Source of the DNA: Chachezhania antarctica
GTDB lineage: Bacteria > Pseudomonadota > Alphaproteobacteria > Rhodobacterales > Rhodobacteraceae
DNA: 64,000 bases
Direction: 5' to 3'
Assembly: GCF_003646465.1 (NCBI RefSeq)
Contig: NZ_QZEX01000001.1
Location: 456,235-520,234, forward strand
In this document: in pieces, positions 35,720 through 44,812 of the stretch
Numbering within the stretch: the first letter of the stretch is position 1
How the letters are laid out: each line of letters begins with the position of its first letter
Notes under the pieces: generated by a model
The model's input: only the letters and a program-made list of their open reading frames with translations
What the model was told of the DNA's origin: nothing
The model's database searches: none
Position numbers and translations under genes: made by a program

Positions 35720-36244
35720 ATGAGTGACTGGCTGAAATTTCTTCTTCTTGGCATCGCGTCCGTCGTCTTTGGCATCTTTGCCCTGGGCAACACGGTCGCC
35801 GCATCGATGGCCGTGGTCTACGTGACCGGGGCGCTGTTCCTTGTCGCCGGCGTGATCCAGATCTGGGGCGGCGTGACGACCGAGGACATGGGCAACCGCG
35901 TGCTGACGATCCTGATGGGCGTCCTTGCGGTGCTGCTGGGCGGATCGTTCCTTTACAACCCGCTGGAAGGCGCCGTGTCGCTTTCGCTCCTGATCCTGAT
36001 CCTGATGGGGCTGAGCGGTATCGTCCGTCTCGTCCTGGCCTGGTCGATGCGGCAAAGCCCGTTCTTCTGGGCGATGCTGATCTCGGGCGCTCTGTCGATC
36101 GTGCTGGCGGGCTATATCTGGGCCAATTTCGGCGCGATCTCGACCAGCCTTCTCGGCATCCTTCTGGGGATCGAGCTGATCTTCAACGGCGCAGGTTTCA
36201 TCGTGATGGCGCTGTTCATCCGGTCGGTGCGCCGCAAGGTCTGA
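35720..36244 (+). CDS. HdeD/DUF308 family membrane protein
   Basis: A 174-residue protein with about six membrane helices (for example LLLGIASVVFGIFALGNTVA and ALFLVAGVIQIWGG) and a pattern of paired short helices characteristic of the HdeD/DUF308 family. E. coli HdeD takes part in acid resistance at high cell density; the function here is unknown. ATG 35720 is preferred to the frame opening at 35690 because MSDWLKFLLLGI begins the first helix. It sits between leuC and leuD, on the same strand, an unusual place for it. Confidence 0.85.
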   Translation: MSDWLKFLLLGIASVVFGIFALGNTVAASMAVVYVTGALFLVAGVIQIWGGVTTEDMGNRVLTILMGVLAVLLGGSFLYNPLEGAVSLSLLILILMGLSGIVRLVLAWSMRQSPFFWAMLISGALSIVLAGYIWANFGAISTSLLGILLGIELIFNGAGFIVMALFIRSVRRKV

Positions 36245-36301
36245 TCGTCGTCGGGCGCGGGCAGGGTAGACCCGCCGCGCCTGCTTCATCGGCGCTGGGT
36301 C

Positions 36302-36385
36302 GCGGGGCTGGACGGGCAGGGGGCTCTGCCCCCGTCCGGGCCTGCGGCCCGGACTCCCCCGGAGTATTTGGGAAAAGAAGAACAG
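36302..36385. repeat. Intergenic AAATACTCC-type repeat, copy 3 (reverse orientation)
   Basis: GGGGGCTCTGCCCCC and TCCGGGCCTGCGGCCCGGA are two palindromes, followed by CCGGAGTATTTGGG-AAAAGAAG, the reverse complement of the AAATACTCC box. It lies in the 286-base gap before leuD. Confidence 0.75.
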
Positions 36386-36530
36386 GGGACGCGCCCGGCC
36401 TTTTGCCCGGTCCGTTTTCCTGCATCGTTATCCCGGCGCGTGACGGCCAAGGGCCGTTTTCCATGGCCCGAAAGCTTGTCTTGGCGGCCGTTAGATGGTT
36501 TACAGCCTCATCCATTTCAGGAGACACGCT

Positions 36531-37136
36531 ATGGACAAGTTCGAAAAGCTCACGGGCATCGCGGCCCCGATGCCGATGATCAACATCGACACCGACATGA
36601 TCATTCCCAAGCAGTTCCTGAAGACGATCAAACGCTCCGGCCTTGGCGTGAACCTGTTCGACGAGATGCGCTACAAGGACGACGGCAGCGAGAACCCGGA
36701 TTTCGTGCTGAACAAGCCCGCCTACCGCGAGGCCGAAGTGCTCGTTGCGGGTGACAATTTCGGCTGCGGCTCGTCGCGGGAACATGCGCCTTGGGCGATC
36801 AAGGATTTCGGCATCCGCTGCGTGATCGCGCCCAGCTACGCCGACATCTTCTACAACAACTGCTTCAAGAACGGCATCCTGCCCATCGCGCTCCCGCAGG
36901 AGCAGGTCGACGTCCTGATGAAGGATGCCGAGAAGGGCGCCAATGCAAGGATGACCATCGATCTTGAAGCGCAGACCGTGACGACCTCGGACGGCGAGTC
37001 GTTCTCGTTCGAGATCGACCCGTTCAAGAAGCGCTGCCTGCTGGAAGGGCTCGACGATGTTGGCCTGACCATGGAAAAGGTCGGCGCGATCGAGGCGTTC
37101 GAGGCGAAGGCCGCGCAGGAACGCCCCTGGGTGTGA
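36531..37136 (+). CDS. leuD: 3-isopropylmalate dehydratase small subunit
   Basis: A 201-residue swivel-domain subunit of isopropylmalate isomerase. [30 protein letters not shown] by position, [15 protein letters not shown] and [15 protein letters not shown] are the conserved blocks. It partners LeuC. AGGAGA lies 7 bases before ATG 36531. A strong rho-independent terminator starts 24 bases after its stop. Confidence 0.97.
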   Translation: MDKFEKLTGIAAPMPMINIDTDMIIPKQFLKTIKRSGLGVNLFDEMRYKDDGSENPDFVLNKPAYREAEVLVAGDNFGCGSSREHAPWAIKDFGIRCVIAPSYADIFYNNCFKNGILPIALPQEQVDVLMKDAEKGANARMTIDLEAQTVTTSDGESFSFEIDPFKKRCLLEGLDDVGLTMEKVGAIEAFEAKAAQERPWV

Positions 37137-37159
37137 ACCCAGCGGCAACCGATTTTCAG

Positions 37160-37193
37160 ACGCGCTCCGCAACATCTTGCGGGGCGCGTTTTC
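37160..37193 (+). terminator. Rho-independent terminator after leuD
   Basis: A 13-bp stem (37160-37172 with 37177-37189, one G-T wobble) with loop CATC is followed by TTTTCGTTT. It ends the leuD transcript. Confidence 0.9.
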
Positions 37194-37267
37194 GTTTGAG
37201 CGGGCGGGCATTGTGCCGGGGGCGGATATGCCCTTCACTGGGCCGGTACTCTGGCGGGAGAGGTCCC

Positions 37268-38365
37268 ATCCCCGATCACGCGCGACATTCCGCAGGTTTC
37301 GGGCTGGGCCTGATCCTATGCCTGTTCGCAGGTGGTGCTGATGCGGAAACGGTCCGCGTGGGGACGTACAACGCCGAACTGTCCCGCGACGGCCCCGGCG
37401 TGCTTTTGCGGGATATCGAACGGGACGATGAGCAGGTGGCAGCGGTGGTGGCCGTGATCGCGGCGACCTCGCCGGACATTCTGGCCTTGCAGAGCATCGA
37501 CTGGGACTACGACGGCGCGGCACTGACGGCCCTGACCGACAAGCTGGACCGGGCCGGCGCGCCCTATCCTTACCGCTTCTTCCCGCCGTCGAACCGCGGG
37601 CATGACAGCGGTGTCGATCTGGATGGGGATGGCCGGATCGGCGGTCCGGGCGATGCGTGGGGCTTCGGGGAATTCACCGGTCAGGGGGCGATGGCGGTGC
37701 TGTCGCGCTACCCGATCCTGACGGACAGGGTGCAGTCCCATGACGACCTCCTGTGGAAGGACCTGCCGGGCGCGGATCTGCCGGAACATCCCGACGGCGC
37801 GCCGTTCCCGTCGGCCCGGGCGCAGGACGTGCAACGCCTGTCCTCTTCCGGCCACTGGGCCGTGCCGGTGGAGCTGCCGGGTGGCTCGGTGCTGACGATC
37901 CTCACCTTCCACGCCGCTCCGCCTGTTTTCGACGGACCGGAAGATCGCAACGGACGTCGGAATGCCGGCGAGATCCGGTTCTGGCAGCACTGGCTGAACG
38001 GCGATCTTGGACCGTCGGTGAACACCCGCTTCGTGCTAGCCGGCGATGCCAACCAGGACCCGGAAGAAGGCGAAGGCCGGAAGGAGGCGATCCGGTCGCT
38101 TCTGGCGGACCCGCGGTTCCGCGATCCGAAGCCGGCAAGTGCGGGCGCCACCCATGGCATGCCGGGCGCCGAGGATCCCGACGAGACCGTAATCTGGGAC
38201 CAGGTGGGCCGCCTTCGCGTCGATTACGTTCTGCCGTCCAGTGACCTGCAGGTCACGGATGCCGGCGTCTACTGGCCCCCTCCCGGCGATGACGGGCACG
38301 AGGCGGCCGTCACCGCCAGCCGTCACAGGCTTGTCTGGGTCGACCTTCGCATCCCCAAGGAATGA
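37268..38365 (+). CDS. Exported endonuclease/exonuclease/phosphatase family protein
   Basis: An EEP-superfamily hydrolase with a signal peptide (GFGLGLILCLFAGGADA, then ETVRVGTYNAELS). Motifs are DILALQSIDWDYDG, AVLSRYPILTD, LAGDANQDPEEGEG (metal Asp/Asn) and RVDYVLPSSDL. The usual LQE Glu is Ser here, and the final S-D-H is S-R-H, both seen in a divergent marine subfamily as I recall it. The start is a problem: the frame is open back to GTG 37133, but this would cross the leuD terminator. GGGAGAGG at 37256-37263 points at the ATC codon at 37268, a very rare start. No in-frame ATG or GTG fits. Substrate unknown. Confidence 0.65.
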   Translation: MPDHARHSAGFGLGLILCLFAGGADAETVRVGTYNAELSRDGPGVLLRDIERDDEQVAAVVAVIAATSPDILALQSIDWDYDGAALTALTDKLDRAGAPYPYRFFPPSNRGHDSGVDLDGDGRIGGPGDAWGFGEFTGQGAMAVLSRYPILTDRVQSHDDLLWKDLPGADLPEHPDGAPFPSARAQDVQRLSSSGHWAVPVELPGGSVLTILTFHAAPPVFDGPEDRNGRRNAGEIRFWQHWLNGDLGPSVNTRFVLAGDANQDPEEGEGRKEAIRSLLADPRFRDPKPASAGATHGMPGAEDPDETVIWDQVGRLRVDYVLPSSDLQVTDAGVYWPPPGDDGHEAAVTASRHRLVWVDLRIPKE

Positions 38366-38509
38366 CGCAACGGACCTTCGCGTTCGCGGCGGGGAATGGC
38401 GGCTATGCTTTGCAGAGCGTTTACTCTTCGGTCAAAAGACCCGTGCAACACAGGTAACAGGCACAAGGAACGCCGCGCATCCGGCCGGCGTTCGCAAACG
38501 GAGACTCAG

Positions 38510-39565
38510 ATGGCACACGCGATCCAGACCCGATCCAAGCTACCCCTCACAGCGGCCGGGATGACGGAGCCCCCGGCGCCGGGCGAATTCATCGAGGCGG
38601 CGCCGGGCGTTCTGTGGATGCGGTTTCCGCTGCCCTTCCAGCTGGATCACGTGAACGTCTACCTGATCGAAGACGGCGACGGCTTCGCGCTGCTCGACAC
38701 CGGTATCGGCAATGACGCGACGAAGGAAATCTGGGAAAGCGCCTTCGCCAATGCGCTGAAGGGCATCCGGCTGACCCGGCTCATCGTCTCGCATCACCAT
38801 CCCGATCACATGGGGCTGGCCGGCTGGATGTGCGAAAAGTTCGACATCCCCGTCCACATGACCCTGGCCGAGTTCCTGACCGGCAAGTACCTGTGTTCCG
38901 GCCCCTATGCCGACAAGGGGCACTTCTATTCCGACTTCTACCGCCTCCACGGCACGACCGAGGATCAGGCCGAAGCCGTCTCGGGCCGCGGGCTGGCCTA
39001 CCTGAAGATCGTGACGGGCCTGCCGGATTCCTTCAACTCGCTCGACCCGGCCCGCGGGCTGGTGTTGGGCGGACGTCGGTTCGAGGTGCTGACAGGCGGC
39101 GGGCATTCGGTGGATCAGGCGATGCTTTATTGCCGCGAGGAAAAGCTGTTCCTCGCCTGTGACCAGATCATCGAACGGATTTCACCCAACGTGTCAGTCC
39201 ACGCGATGGAACCGAACGCCGATCCGCTGGGCACGTTCATCCGGTCGCTGACCGATATCAAGGGCGTGGTCGCCGAAGACGCGCTGACGCTGTCGGGCCA
39301 CCGCCTGCCCATTGCCGCGCCGCACAAGCGCGCGGACGAGTTGATCGAACACCATCACCAGCGCTGCGACCAGGTGATGGAGATCGTGGGCGCCGGCACG
39401 AAGACCGCCGCCGAGATCACGCCGGTCCTTTTCCGTCGCGAGCTGGACGCGCACCAGTTCTCCTTCGCCTTCTCCGAGGCGCTGGCCCATTTGAACCTGC
39501 TGGTCGAGCAGGGCCGGCTGACCTGGGAAGAAGAGAACGGCGTTCAGCGGGTGCGCGCCGCCTAG
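38510..39565 (+). CDS. Metallo-beta-lactamase fold hydrolase
   Basis: A 351-residue MBL-fold protein. HHHPDH (95-100) in IVSHHHPDHMGL is the metal motif; GGGHSVDQAMLYCRE and CDQIIERISPNVSV supply the further His and Asp ligands, and LSGHRLP the last His. The C-terminal 90 residues are a helical winged-helix-like dimerisation part (DELIEHHHQRCDQVMEIV) as in glyoxalase II-like and LACTB2-type members. It probably cleaves a thioester or phosphoester. ATG 38510 has GGAGA 6 bases upstream. Confidence 0.88.
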   Translation: MAHAIQTRSKLPLTAAGMTEPPAPGEFIEAAPGVLWMRFPLPFQLDHVNVYLIEDGDGFALLDTGIGNDATKEIWESAFANALKGIRLTRLIVSHHHPDHMGLAGWMCEKFDIPVHMTLAEFLTGKYLCSGPYADKGHFYSDFYRLHGTTEDQAEAVSGRGLAYLKIVTGLPDSFNSLDPARGLVLGGRRFEVLTGGGHSVDQAMLYCREEKLFLACDQIIERISPNVSVHAMEPNADPLGTFIRSLTDIKGVVAEDALTLSGHRLPIAAPHKRADELIEHHHQRCDQVMEIVGAGTKTAAEITPVLFRRELDAHQFSFAFSEALAHLNLLVEQGRLTWEEENGVQRVRAA

Positions 39566-39594
39566 AGCCCTGCGCCTGCGTACCTGTCGGATGC

Positions 39595-39715
39595 CTCCGG
39601 CGGGAGTATTGGGAGAAAGGAGAAACAGGGGTTCTGTCCTTTCTCTACTTTCCCGAAATACTCCGGTGGAGTCCGAGCCGCAGGCTCAGGCGGGGGCAGA
39701 GCCCCCTGCGCGGTC
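39595..39715. repeat. Intergenic AAATACTCC-type repeat, double inverted copy 4
   Basis: GGCGGGAGTATTGGG-AGAAAGG (39599 on) and its inverted partner CTTTCCCGAAATACTCCGG (about 39648-39666) face each other. GAGCCGCAGGCTC and GGGGGCAGAGCCCCC follow. It fills the gap between the convergent MBL and GNAT genes. Confidence 0.75.
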
Positions 39716-39738
39716 ATCCGTCCGGCGCCCCGGCGCAA

Positions 39739-40323
39739 TTACAGCGAGCGCATCCAGAACTGCATCGGCTTTGCGGTTTCGGACCTTTCGCCCACATCCA
39801 GCCAGTTGAACGTTGCGATGACGCCCGGCAAGGGCGCGTAGCCCCGCTTGCGCCAGAATGGATCCAGCGGGGCGTAGTCGGCGGGTCGGGCGGGATGGTC
39901 TTCCGCGCGGATCACGGCGCAGAAGGCGGAACGGGAAAAGCCGAGCGCGCGGGCATGGGCTTCGCGCGCGTCGAAGAAAGCGTGGCCGATACCGTGGCCG
40001 CGATAGTCGGGCAGCAGGACCGATTCCGCGCAGTAGAAGACGGTGTCGAGCGGGATGTCCGTTCCCGCGAAGGCCGCGCCGAAATCGTCGGCATGGTCGG
40101 CCAGCGGCGTGCCCGTGGCGGCGCCTACCAGCCGGTCGCCGTCGAAGGCGCCGACGACGATTGCACCGGGGCTGGTGCGGTAGGCGTCGAGATACTGGCG
40201 CTCGTAGGCTTCGTCGCCCTCATAGAGGTAGGGGAAGGCCCGGAAGACGGCGATCCGGAGGCGGGCGACGTCGTCCAGCGCGGCCTCCAGCGCCGCGCCG
40301 GTCAGGGCGCGGGTTTCGATCAC
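39739..40323 (-). CDS. GNAT family N-acetyltransferase
   Basis: A 194-residue protein with the GNAT acetyl-CoA motif VLLPDYRGHGIGHAFFDAREAHARALG (the P-loop R-G-H-G-I-G by position) and the beta strand VVGAFDGDRLVGAATGTPL before it. The acceptor is unknown. The GTG at 40323 overlaps the stop of the LMW phosphatase gene (GTGA) and has GGAG 8 bases before it, so this start is better than 40347. It is the last gene of the murA-hisD operon and is not one of the usual members of that operon. Confidence 0.85.
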   Translation of the reverse strand: MIETRALTGAALEAALDDVARLRIAVFRAFPYLYEGDEAYERQYLDAYRTSPGAIVVGAFDGDRLVGAATGTPLADHADDFGAAFAGTDIPLDTVFYCAESVLLPDYRGHGIGHAFFDAREAHARALGFSRSAFCAVIRAEDHPARPADYAPLDPFWRKRGYAPLPGVIATFNWLDVGERSETAKPMQFWMRSL

Positions 40324-40781
40324 AGGAGATGCTCCGGCTCGCCCCATTTCTGGACCATGCGGTCGATCAGCTGCTTGCGGACCTGCCGGTAGGCGTCGAG
40401 CTTGGTTTCCCGGGTTTCACCGAGCCCGGTCGCGTCCAGGATGGGCCAGTATTCGACGTCGAGCGAATAGTAGCGCGTCAGTTCCAGCGCCCGGCGTTGC
40501 GAGGCGGGCGACAGGGCCACGATCAGGTCGAAGGACCCAAGATCGTCTCCCCATTGTTCCAGCTGGTCGAAGGACCGGGCGCGGTGGCGGGCCAGTTCAA
40601 CGCCGATCTCCTGGCAGACGGCGATGGCGAAGCCGTCGATCTCCAGGTCGTTCTTCACGCCCACCGATTGTACGTAGGTGCCCGTGCCGTACAATTTCTT
40701 CATCAGCCCTTCGGCCATGGGTGAACGGACGGCGTTGTGGTCGCAGCAGAACAGGATGGACTGCGGCAGGCTCTCCGACAC
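40320..40781 (-). CDS. Low-molecular-weight phosphatase family protein
   Basis: A 153-residue LMW-PTP/ArsC-fold protein. The phosphate loop C-x5-R is CDHNAVRS (Cys13 to Arg19) and the general-acid region is WPILDATGL (Asp116). The typical protein tyrosine phosphatase Asp-Pro is Asp-Ala here, and the loop is closer to arsenate reductase-like members, so substrate preference is open. The gene follows UPF0262 by 2 bases in the hisD operon, as in many Rhodobacterales. Confidence 0.88.
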   Translation of the reverse strand: MSESLPQSILFCCDHNAVRSPMAEGLMKKLYGTGTYVQSVGVKNDLEIDGFAIAVCQEIGVELARHRARSFDQLEQWGDDLGSFDLIVALSPASQRRALELTRYYSLDVEYWPILDATGLGETRETKLDAYRQVRKQLIDRMVQKWGEPEHLL

Positions 40782-40783
40782 GC

Positions 40784-41263
40784 CTAACCTCCGAAATGCA
40801 GGACGCAGATGAGCGTGAAGAGACGGCGCGCGGTGCCGTCGTCGATCTCCACCTTGCCGTCCAGCCGCTCCTGCAGAACGCGGCTGCCCTCGTCGTGGAT
40901 CCCGCGGCGGGCCATGTCGATGGTTTCGATCTGGCTGGGCGGCATCGTCTTCACGGCTTCGAAATAGCTTTCGCAGATCTGGAAGTAATCCTTCACCACC
41001 TGCCGGAACGGCCCCAGCGACAGCCGGAATTCCGCGGCCTTGTCGCCGTCGGTGGTCGACACGTCGAAGACCAGCCGCTTTTCGCGGATCGCCAGATCCA
41101 GCTTGTAGGGGCCGGGCGGGATCTCGCGGTCGTCGCGGTCGGGCAGGGTGAAGGTGTTCTTTTCCAGCAGGTCGAAGATGGCGACCTTGCGCTCCTGCTC
41201 GATCTCGGGCGTGGGCGGGGCCAGCCCGGTTTCATCAAGCGTGATTTCGGCGATATGGGACAT
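40784..41263 (-). CDS. UPF0262 family protein
   Basis: A 159-residue protein restricted mainly to alphaproteobacteria; function unknown. Conserved blocks are RKVAIFDLLEKNTF, PPGPYKLDLAIREKRLVFDV, FRQVVKDYFQICESYFEAVK and the ending RLFTLICVLHFGG. It lies directly after hisD (15 bases) and before the LMW phosphatase gene, the order seen across Rhodobacterales. Confidence 0.93.
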   Translation of the reverse strand: MSHIAEITLDETGLAPPTPEIEQERKVAIFDLLEKNTFTLPDRDDREIPPGPYKLDLAIREKRLVFDVSTTDGDKAAEFRLSLGPFRQVVKDYFQICESYFEAVKTMPPSQIETIDMARRGIHDEGSRVLQERLDGKVEIDDGTARRLFTLICVLHFGG

Positions 41264-41278
41264 GGAGCCGTGCCCCCC

Positions 41279-42577
41279 TCAGTTCAGACTGTCGAGCCGC
41301 GCCCGAACGCTGAGCCCGTGGGCCTGAAGGCTTTCGGACGTGGCCAGACGTTCGGCTGCCGGGCCGATAGCACGCAAGGCGTCGGGAGTCATCCGCGCCA
41401 TGGTCGTCCGCTTCAAAAAGTCCATGACCGACAGGCCGGAGGAGAACCGGGCCGATCGCGCCGTGGGCAGAACATGGTTCGGACCACCCACGTAATCGCC
41501 AATCGCCTCGGGCGTCCAGGCGCCAAGGAAGATGGCGCCGGCATGGTGGCATTTCGCGGCCAGCGAATCGGGATCGGCCACGCAAAGTTCAAGATGTTCA
41601 GGTGCGATGCGGTTCGAGAGAGCGGCGGCCTCGTCCATGTCCTGCACCGTGATCACGGCGCCGAAATCGCGCCAGCTTGCGCCGGCGATGGCGCGGCGTT
41701 CCAGCATTTCCAGACGGCGGGCGACGGCCTCGGTCACGGCCTGCGCCATCTTCTTGCTGTCTGTGATCAGAAGCGACTGGGCGCTTTCATCGTGTTCGGC
41801 CTGGCTTAGAAGATCCAGCGCGATCCAGTCGGGATCGTTGTCTTCATCGGCGATGACGAGGATCTCGGACGGGCCGGCGATCATGTCGATGCCGACCTTG
41901 CCGAAGACCTGCCGCTTGGCCGCCGCCACATAGGCGTTGCCCGGTCCGGTGATCTTGTCGACCGGCGCGATCGTTTCGGTGCCGTAGGCCAGCGCCGCGA
42001 TCGCCTGCGCGCCGCCGATGCGGTAGATCTCGTCCACACCGGCCAGATCGGCGGCCAGCAGGACCAGTGGATTGACCTCCCCCCCCGGGCAGGGGACCGC
42101 GACGGTCAGCCGTTCGACGCCCGCCACCTTGGCCGGGATCGCGTTCATCAGGACGGAGGACGGGTAGGACGCCAGTCCGCCCGGCACGTAAAGCCCCGCG
42201 GCGGTCACGGGCCCCCAGCGCCAGCCCAGCGTGGCGCCGTCGGGATCGGTCCACGAGGCGTCCTGCGGCATCTGGCGGACGTGGTAGGCCCGGATCCGTT
42301 GGGCGGCCAGTTCCAGTGCGGCGCGGTCTTCGGGGCTGACCGTTGCGATGGCCTTTGCGATCTCGTCCTTTGAAAACGCCATGGTCTCGGGCGTCAGCGT
42401 CAGGCGGTCGAAGCGTTCCGTCAGCTCGATCACCGCTGCGTCGCCACGTGCGCGGACATCGGCGATGATTCCGGCCACGGTTTCGGCCACGTCGGGCGCA
42501 TCTTCACGCTTGGCGCTCAGGAGCGCCTGGAACTCGGCTTCGAACGTGGCCGAGGTTGTATCGAGGAATGCGGGCAT
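41279..42577 (-). CDS. hisD: Histidinol dehydrogenase
   Basis: A 432-residue NAD- and zinc-dependent enzyme for the last two steps of histidine synthesis. GLYVPGGLASYPSSVLMNAIPAKVAGV by position, KITGPGNAYVAAAKRQVFG and GPSEILVIAD are the NAD and substrate blocks; SLLITDSKK and PEHLELCV follow. ATG 42577 is 4 bases from the stop of DUF2948, so the two are coupled. It is separated from other his genes, which is normal in this group. Confidence 0.97.
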   Translation of the reverse strand: MPAFLDTTSATFEAEFQALLSAKREDAPDVAETVAGIIADVRARGDAAVIELTERFDRLTLTPETMAFSKDEIAKAIATVSPEDRAALELAAQRIRAYHVRQMPQDASWTDPDGATLGWRWGPVTAAGLYVPGGLASYPSSVLMNAIPAKVAGVERLTVAVPCPGGEVNPLVLLAADLAGVDEIYRIGGAQAIAALAYGTETIAPVDKITGPGNAYVAAAKRQVFGKVGIDMIAGPSEILVIADEDNDPDWIALDLLSQAEHDESAQSLLITDSKKMAQAVTEAVARRLEMLERRAIAGASWRDFGAVITVQDMDEAAALSNRIAPEHLELCVADPDSLAAKCHHAGAIFLGAWTPEAIGDYVGGPNHVLPTARSARFSSGLSVMDFLKRTTMARMTPDALRAIGPAAERLATSESLQAHGLSVRARLDSLN

Positions 42578-42581
42578 GAGA

Positions 42582-43061
42582 TCAGTCCGGGTGGCGGGGC
42601 GTGGCCCCCGACGGCGCGACATAGGGCCGGGTCACGTCGCGCAGGGTCACGTCGAGCGTTTCGACCTCTGCGCGGATGGCGCCATCGCCGGCCAGCGTGA
42701 TCAGGACGCCACCGGTGCCGTCTTCGCCGGGTTCGAAGGTGATGGACAGCACGGACAGGACCGTGTCGGCATCCGACCGGTCGATCCCCTGGCTGGCCAT
42801 GCGCAGGGCATCGTTGACGACAAGCAGCGATTGTACCCGTTCGACCGGGCGCTTGCGGCGTTCCGCGTTCGGCGCGTCCTCCCACCGGAAGCGGTTCAGC
42901 AGCAGGGCAAAGCGGCGTTGGCCGGCCAGCCACTTGATCTCGGTGATCGGGAAGACGGCATCCTGCACCAGCGATGACAGGACCTGCAGGTCCTCGGTAT
43001 CGTAGGCACCAAGGTACAGAGGACGTTCCCCCCCGTCTTCAAAGCGGGCATCTTCGGTCAC
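42582..43061 (-). CDS. DUF2948 family protein
   Basis: A 159-residue protein of unknown function found between murA and hisD in Rhodobacterales. Recognisable parts are [41 protein letters not shown] and the family ending region [20 protein letters not shown]. No catalytic signature. It overlaps the murA stop by four bases (ATGA). Confidence 0.92.
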   Translation of the reverse strand: MTEDARFEDGGERPLYLGAYDTEDLQVLSSLVQDAVFPITEIKWLAGQRRFALLLNRFRWEDAPNAERRKRPVERVQSLLVVNDALRMASQGIDRSDADTVLSVLSITFEPGEDGTGGVLITLAGDGAIRAEVETLDVTLRDVTRPYVAPSGATPRHPD

Positions 43062-44326
43062 TGGGCGTGGGTCCGTTCGATCTTGGCGCCGACGGCGCTG
43101 AGTTTCTCGACAACCTGTTCGTAGCCGCGATCAAGGTGCTGGACTTCGGACACGATCGTGTCGCCTTCGGCCGCCAGTCCCGCAAGGATCAGCGAGACCG
43201 AGGCGCGCAGGTCCGTCGCCTCGACCGGCGCGCCCTTCAGGCGGTTGACGCCGGTCACCTTCGCGGTGCCGCCGTGAACTTCGATTTCGGCGCCCATGCG
43301 GCTGAGTTCGGGGACATGCATGAACCGGTTCTCGAAGATGGTTTCTTCCAGCACGCTGGTGCCTTCGGCGGTCGCCATCAGCGCCATCATCTGCGCCTGC
43401 AGGTCGGTCGGGAAGCCGGGAAAGGGGGCTGTCGACACGTCGACGGCCCGGATGCAGTTGTCGCGGCGGCGCACCGACAGGCCGGTTTCGGTTTCGGAGA
43501 CCTCGATCCCGGCCTCGTCCAGCTTGTCGCAGAACGCGGCGACCAGATCGCGCCGGCCGCCAAGGCATTCGACCTCACCGCCGGTGATGGCGGGGGCCAG
43601 CATGTAGGTCCCCAGTTCGATCCGGTCGACGACAACGGGATGCGTCGCGCCGTTCAGGCGGTCGACGCCCTGAATGGTGATGGTGGATGTGCCTTCGCCT
43701 TCGATCTGCGCGCCCATGCGGCGCAGGCAGATGGCAAGGTCCACGATCTCGGGCTCGCGCGCGGCGTTCTTGATCACGGTCGTGCCCTTGGCCAGCGTCG
43801 CGGCCATCAGCGCGTTTTCCGTGGCACCGACAGACACCAGCGGGAAGTCGATCACCCCGCCGCGCAGGCCGTGGGGCGCCTTGGCGTGGACGTAACCGCC
43901 CTTCAACTCCATCTCGGCCCCAAGGGTTTCCAGCGCCTTCAGGTGCAGGTCGACGGGCCGCACGCCGATCTCGCAGCCGCCGGGCAGCGAGACGATGGCA
44001 TGGCCGTCGCGGGCCAGCATCGGCCCCAGCACAAGGATCGAGGCGCGCATCTTGCGGACGATGCCGTGATCGGCTGTGTGGTTCGACAGGTCATGGCACG
44101 AGATCGCCTGCACCTGGCCGTCCTTCAGCGCGGTCACCTCGGCGCCAAGCGACATCAGCAGATCGCTCATCGTGCGGATATCGGAGAGCCGCGGTGCATT
44201 GGTCAGCGTCAGGGGGTCTTCCGACAACAGCGCCGCCGGCATCAATGTCAGGCAGGCGTTCTTCGCGCCGGCGATCGGGATCTGTCCGTTCAGCGCACCG
44301 TTGCCGGTGACCACAATCGTATCCAT
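43058..44326 (-). CDS. murA: UDP-N-acetylglucosamine 1-carboxyvinyltransferase
   Basis: A 422-residue enzyme that adds enolpyruvate from PEP to UDP-GlcNAc, the first committed step of peptidoglycan synthesis. [16 protein letters not shown] contains the catalytic Cys118, the target of fosfomycin. [21 protein letters not shown] is the typical N-terminus. ATG 44326 is preferred to the longer frame at 44380. It is followed by coupled DUF2948 and hisD, and preceded by a 62-residue protein with a 4-base gap. Confidence 0.97.
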   Translation of the reverse strand: MDTIVVTGNGALNGQIPIAGAKNACLTLMPAALLSEDPLTLTNAPRLSDIRTMSDLLMSLGAEVTALKDGQVQAISCHDLSNHTADHGIVRKMRASILVLGPMLARDGHAIVSLPGGCEIGVRPVDLHLKALETLGAEMELKGGYVHAKAPHGLRGGVIDFPLVSVGATENALMAATLAKGTTVIKNAAREPEIVDLAICLRRMGAQIEGEGTSTITIQGVDRLNGATHPVVVDRIELGTYMLAPAITGGEVECLGGRRDLVAAFCDKLDEAGIEVSETETGLSVRRRDNCIRAVDVSTAPFPGFPTDLQAQMMALMATAEGTSVLEETIFENRFMHVPELSRMGAEIEVHGGTAKVTGVNRLKGAPVEATDLRASVSLILAGLAAEGDTIVSEVQHLDRGYEQVVEKLSAVGAKIERTHAQ

Positions 44327-44330
44327 GCCT

Positions 44331-44519
44331 CTACCCTTCCTCATTGCCGGACATTTCCTGTCCGTTCTCATCCGCCCCATCCGCGCGCGCCCGCGCCTGT
44401 GCCTTGCGGCGCGCCAGGTTGGCCTTCAGGGCCGCCTTCAGCCGGTCATCGCGGGCATTGCCTGCGCCCTGACCGGACCGGGACGAACCGGGCCCTTTTC
44501 CCTTGGGGGTCTCTGTCAT
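44331..44519 (-). CDS. Small hypothetical protein upstream of murA
   Basis: A 62-residue, highly charged and probably disordered protein. The central stretch [21 protein letters not shown] is a basic amphipathic helix that could bind nucleic acid, and the tail [16 protein letters not shown] is acidic. GGGAGG lies 5 bases before the ATG and murA follows 4 bases after the stop, so it is almost certainly translated and is the first gene of the operon. Function unknown. Confidence 0.8.
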   Translation of the reverse strand: MTETPKGKGPGSSRSGQGAGNARDDRLKAALKANLARRKAQARARADGADENGQEMSGNEEG

Positions 44520-44603
44520 GCGACCTCCCTAACCCATGGATCAAAAAGCGTCCAGATTGGCCTTGCACGGGGTTTCGATTGAAGCTAATCCACCGCCCAC
44601 GTT

Positions 44604-44678
<75 letters not shown>

Positions 44679-44812
44679 CCTTCCGAATACATGCCCCGAA
44701 CGCTGTCGCACCGAATCCCGCGGTCGACTCCAAACAATCATTCGCGGACGCGGCAAATATCGCAACCTTTGCGCGTCGGCTGCGTTCACGGCATCATGCA
44801 ATGGAGGGCCGG

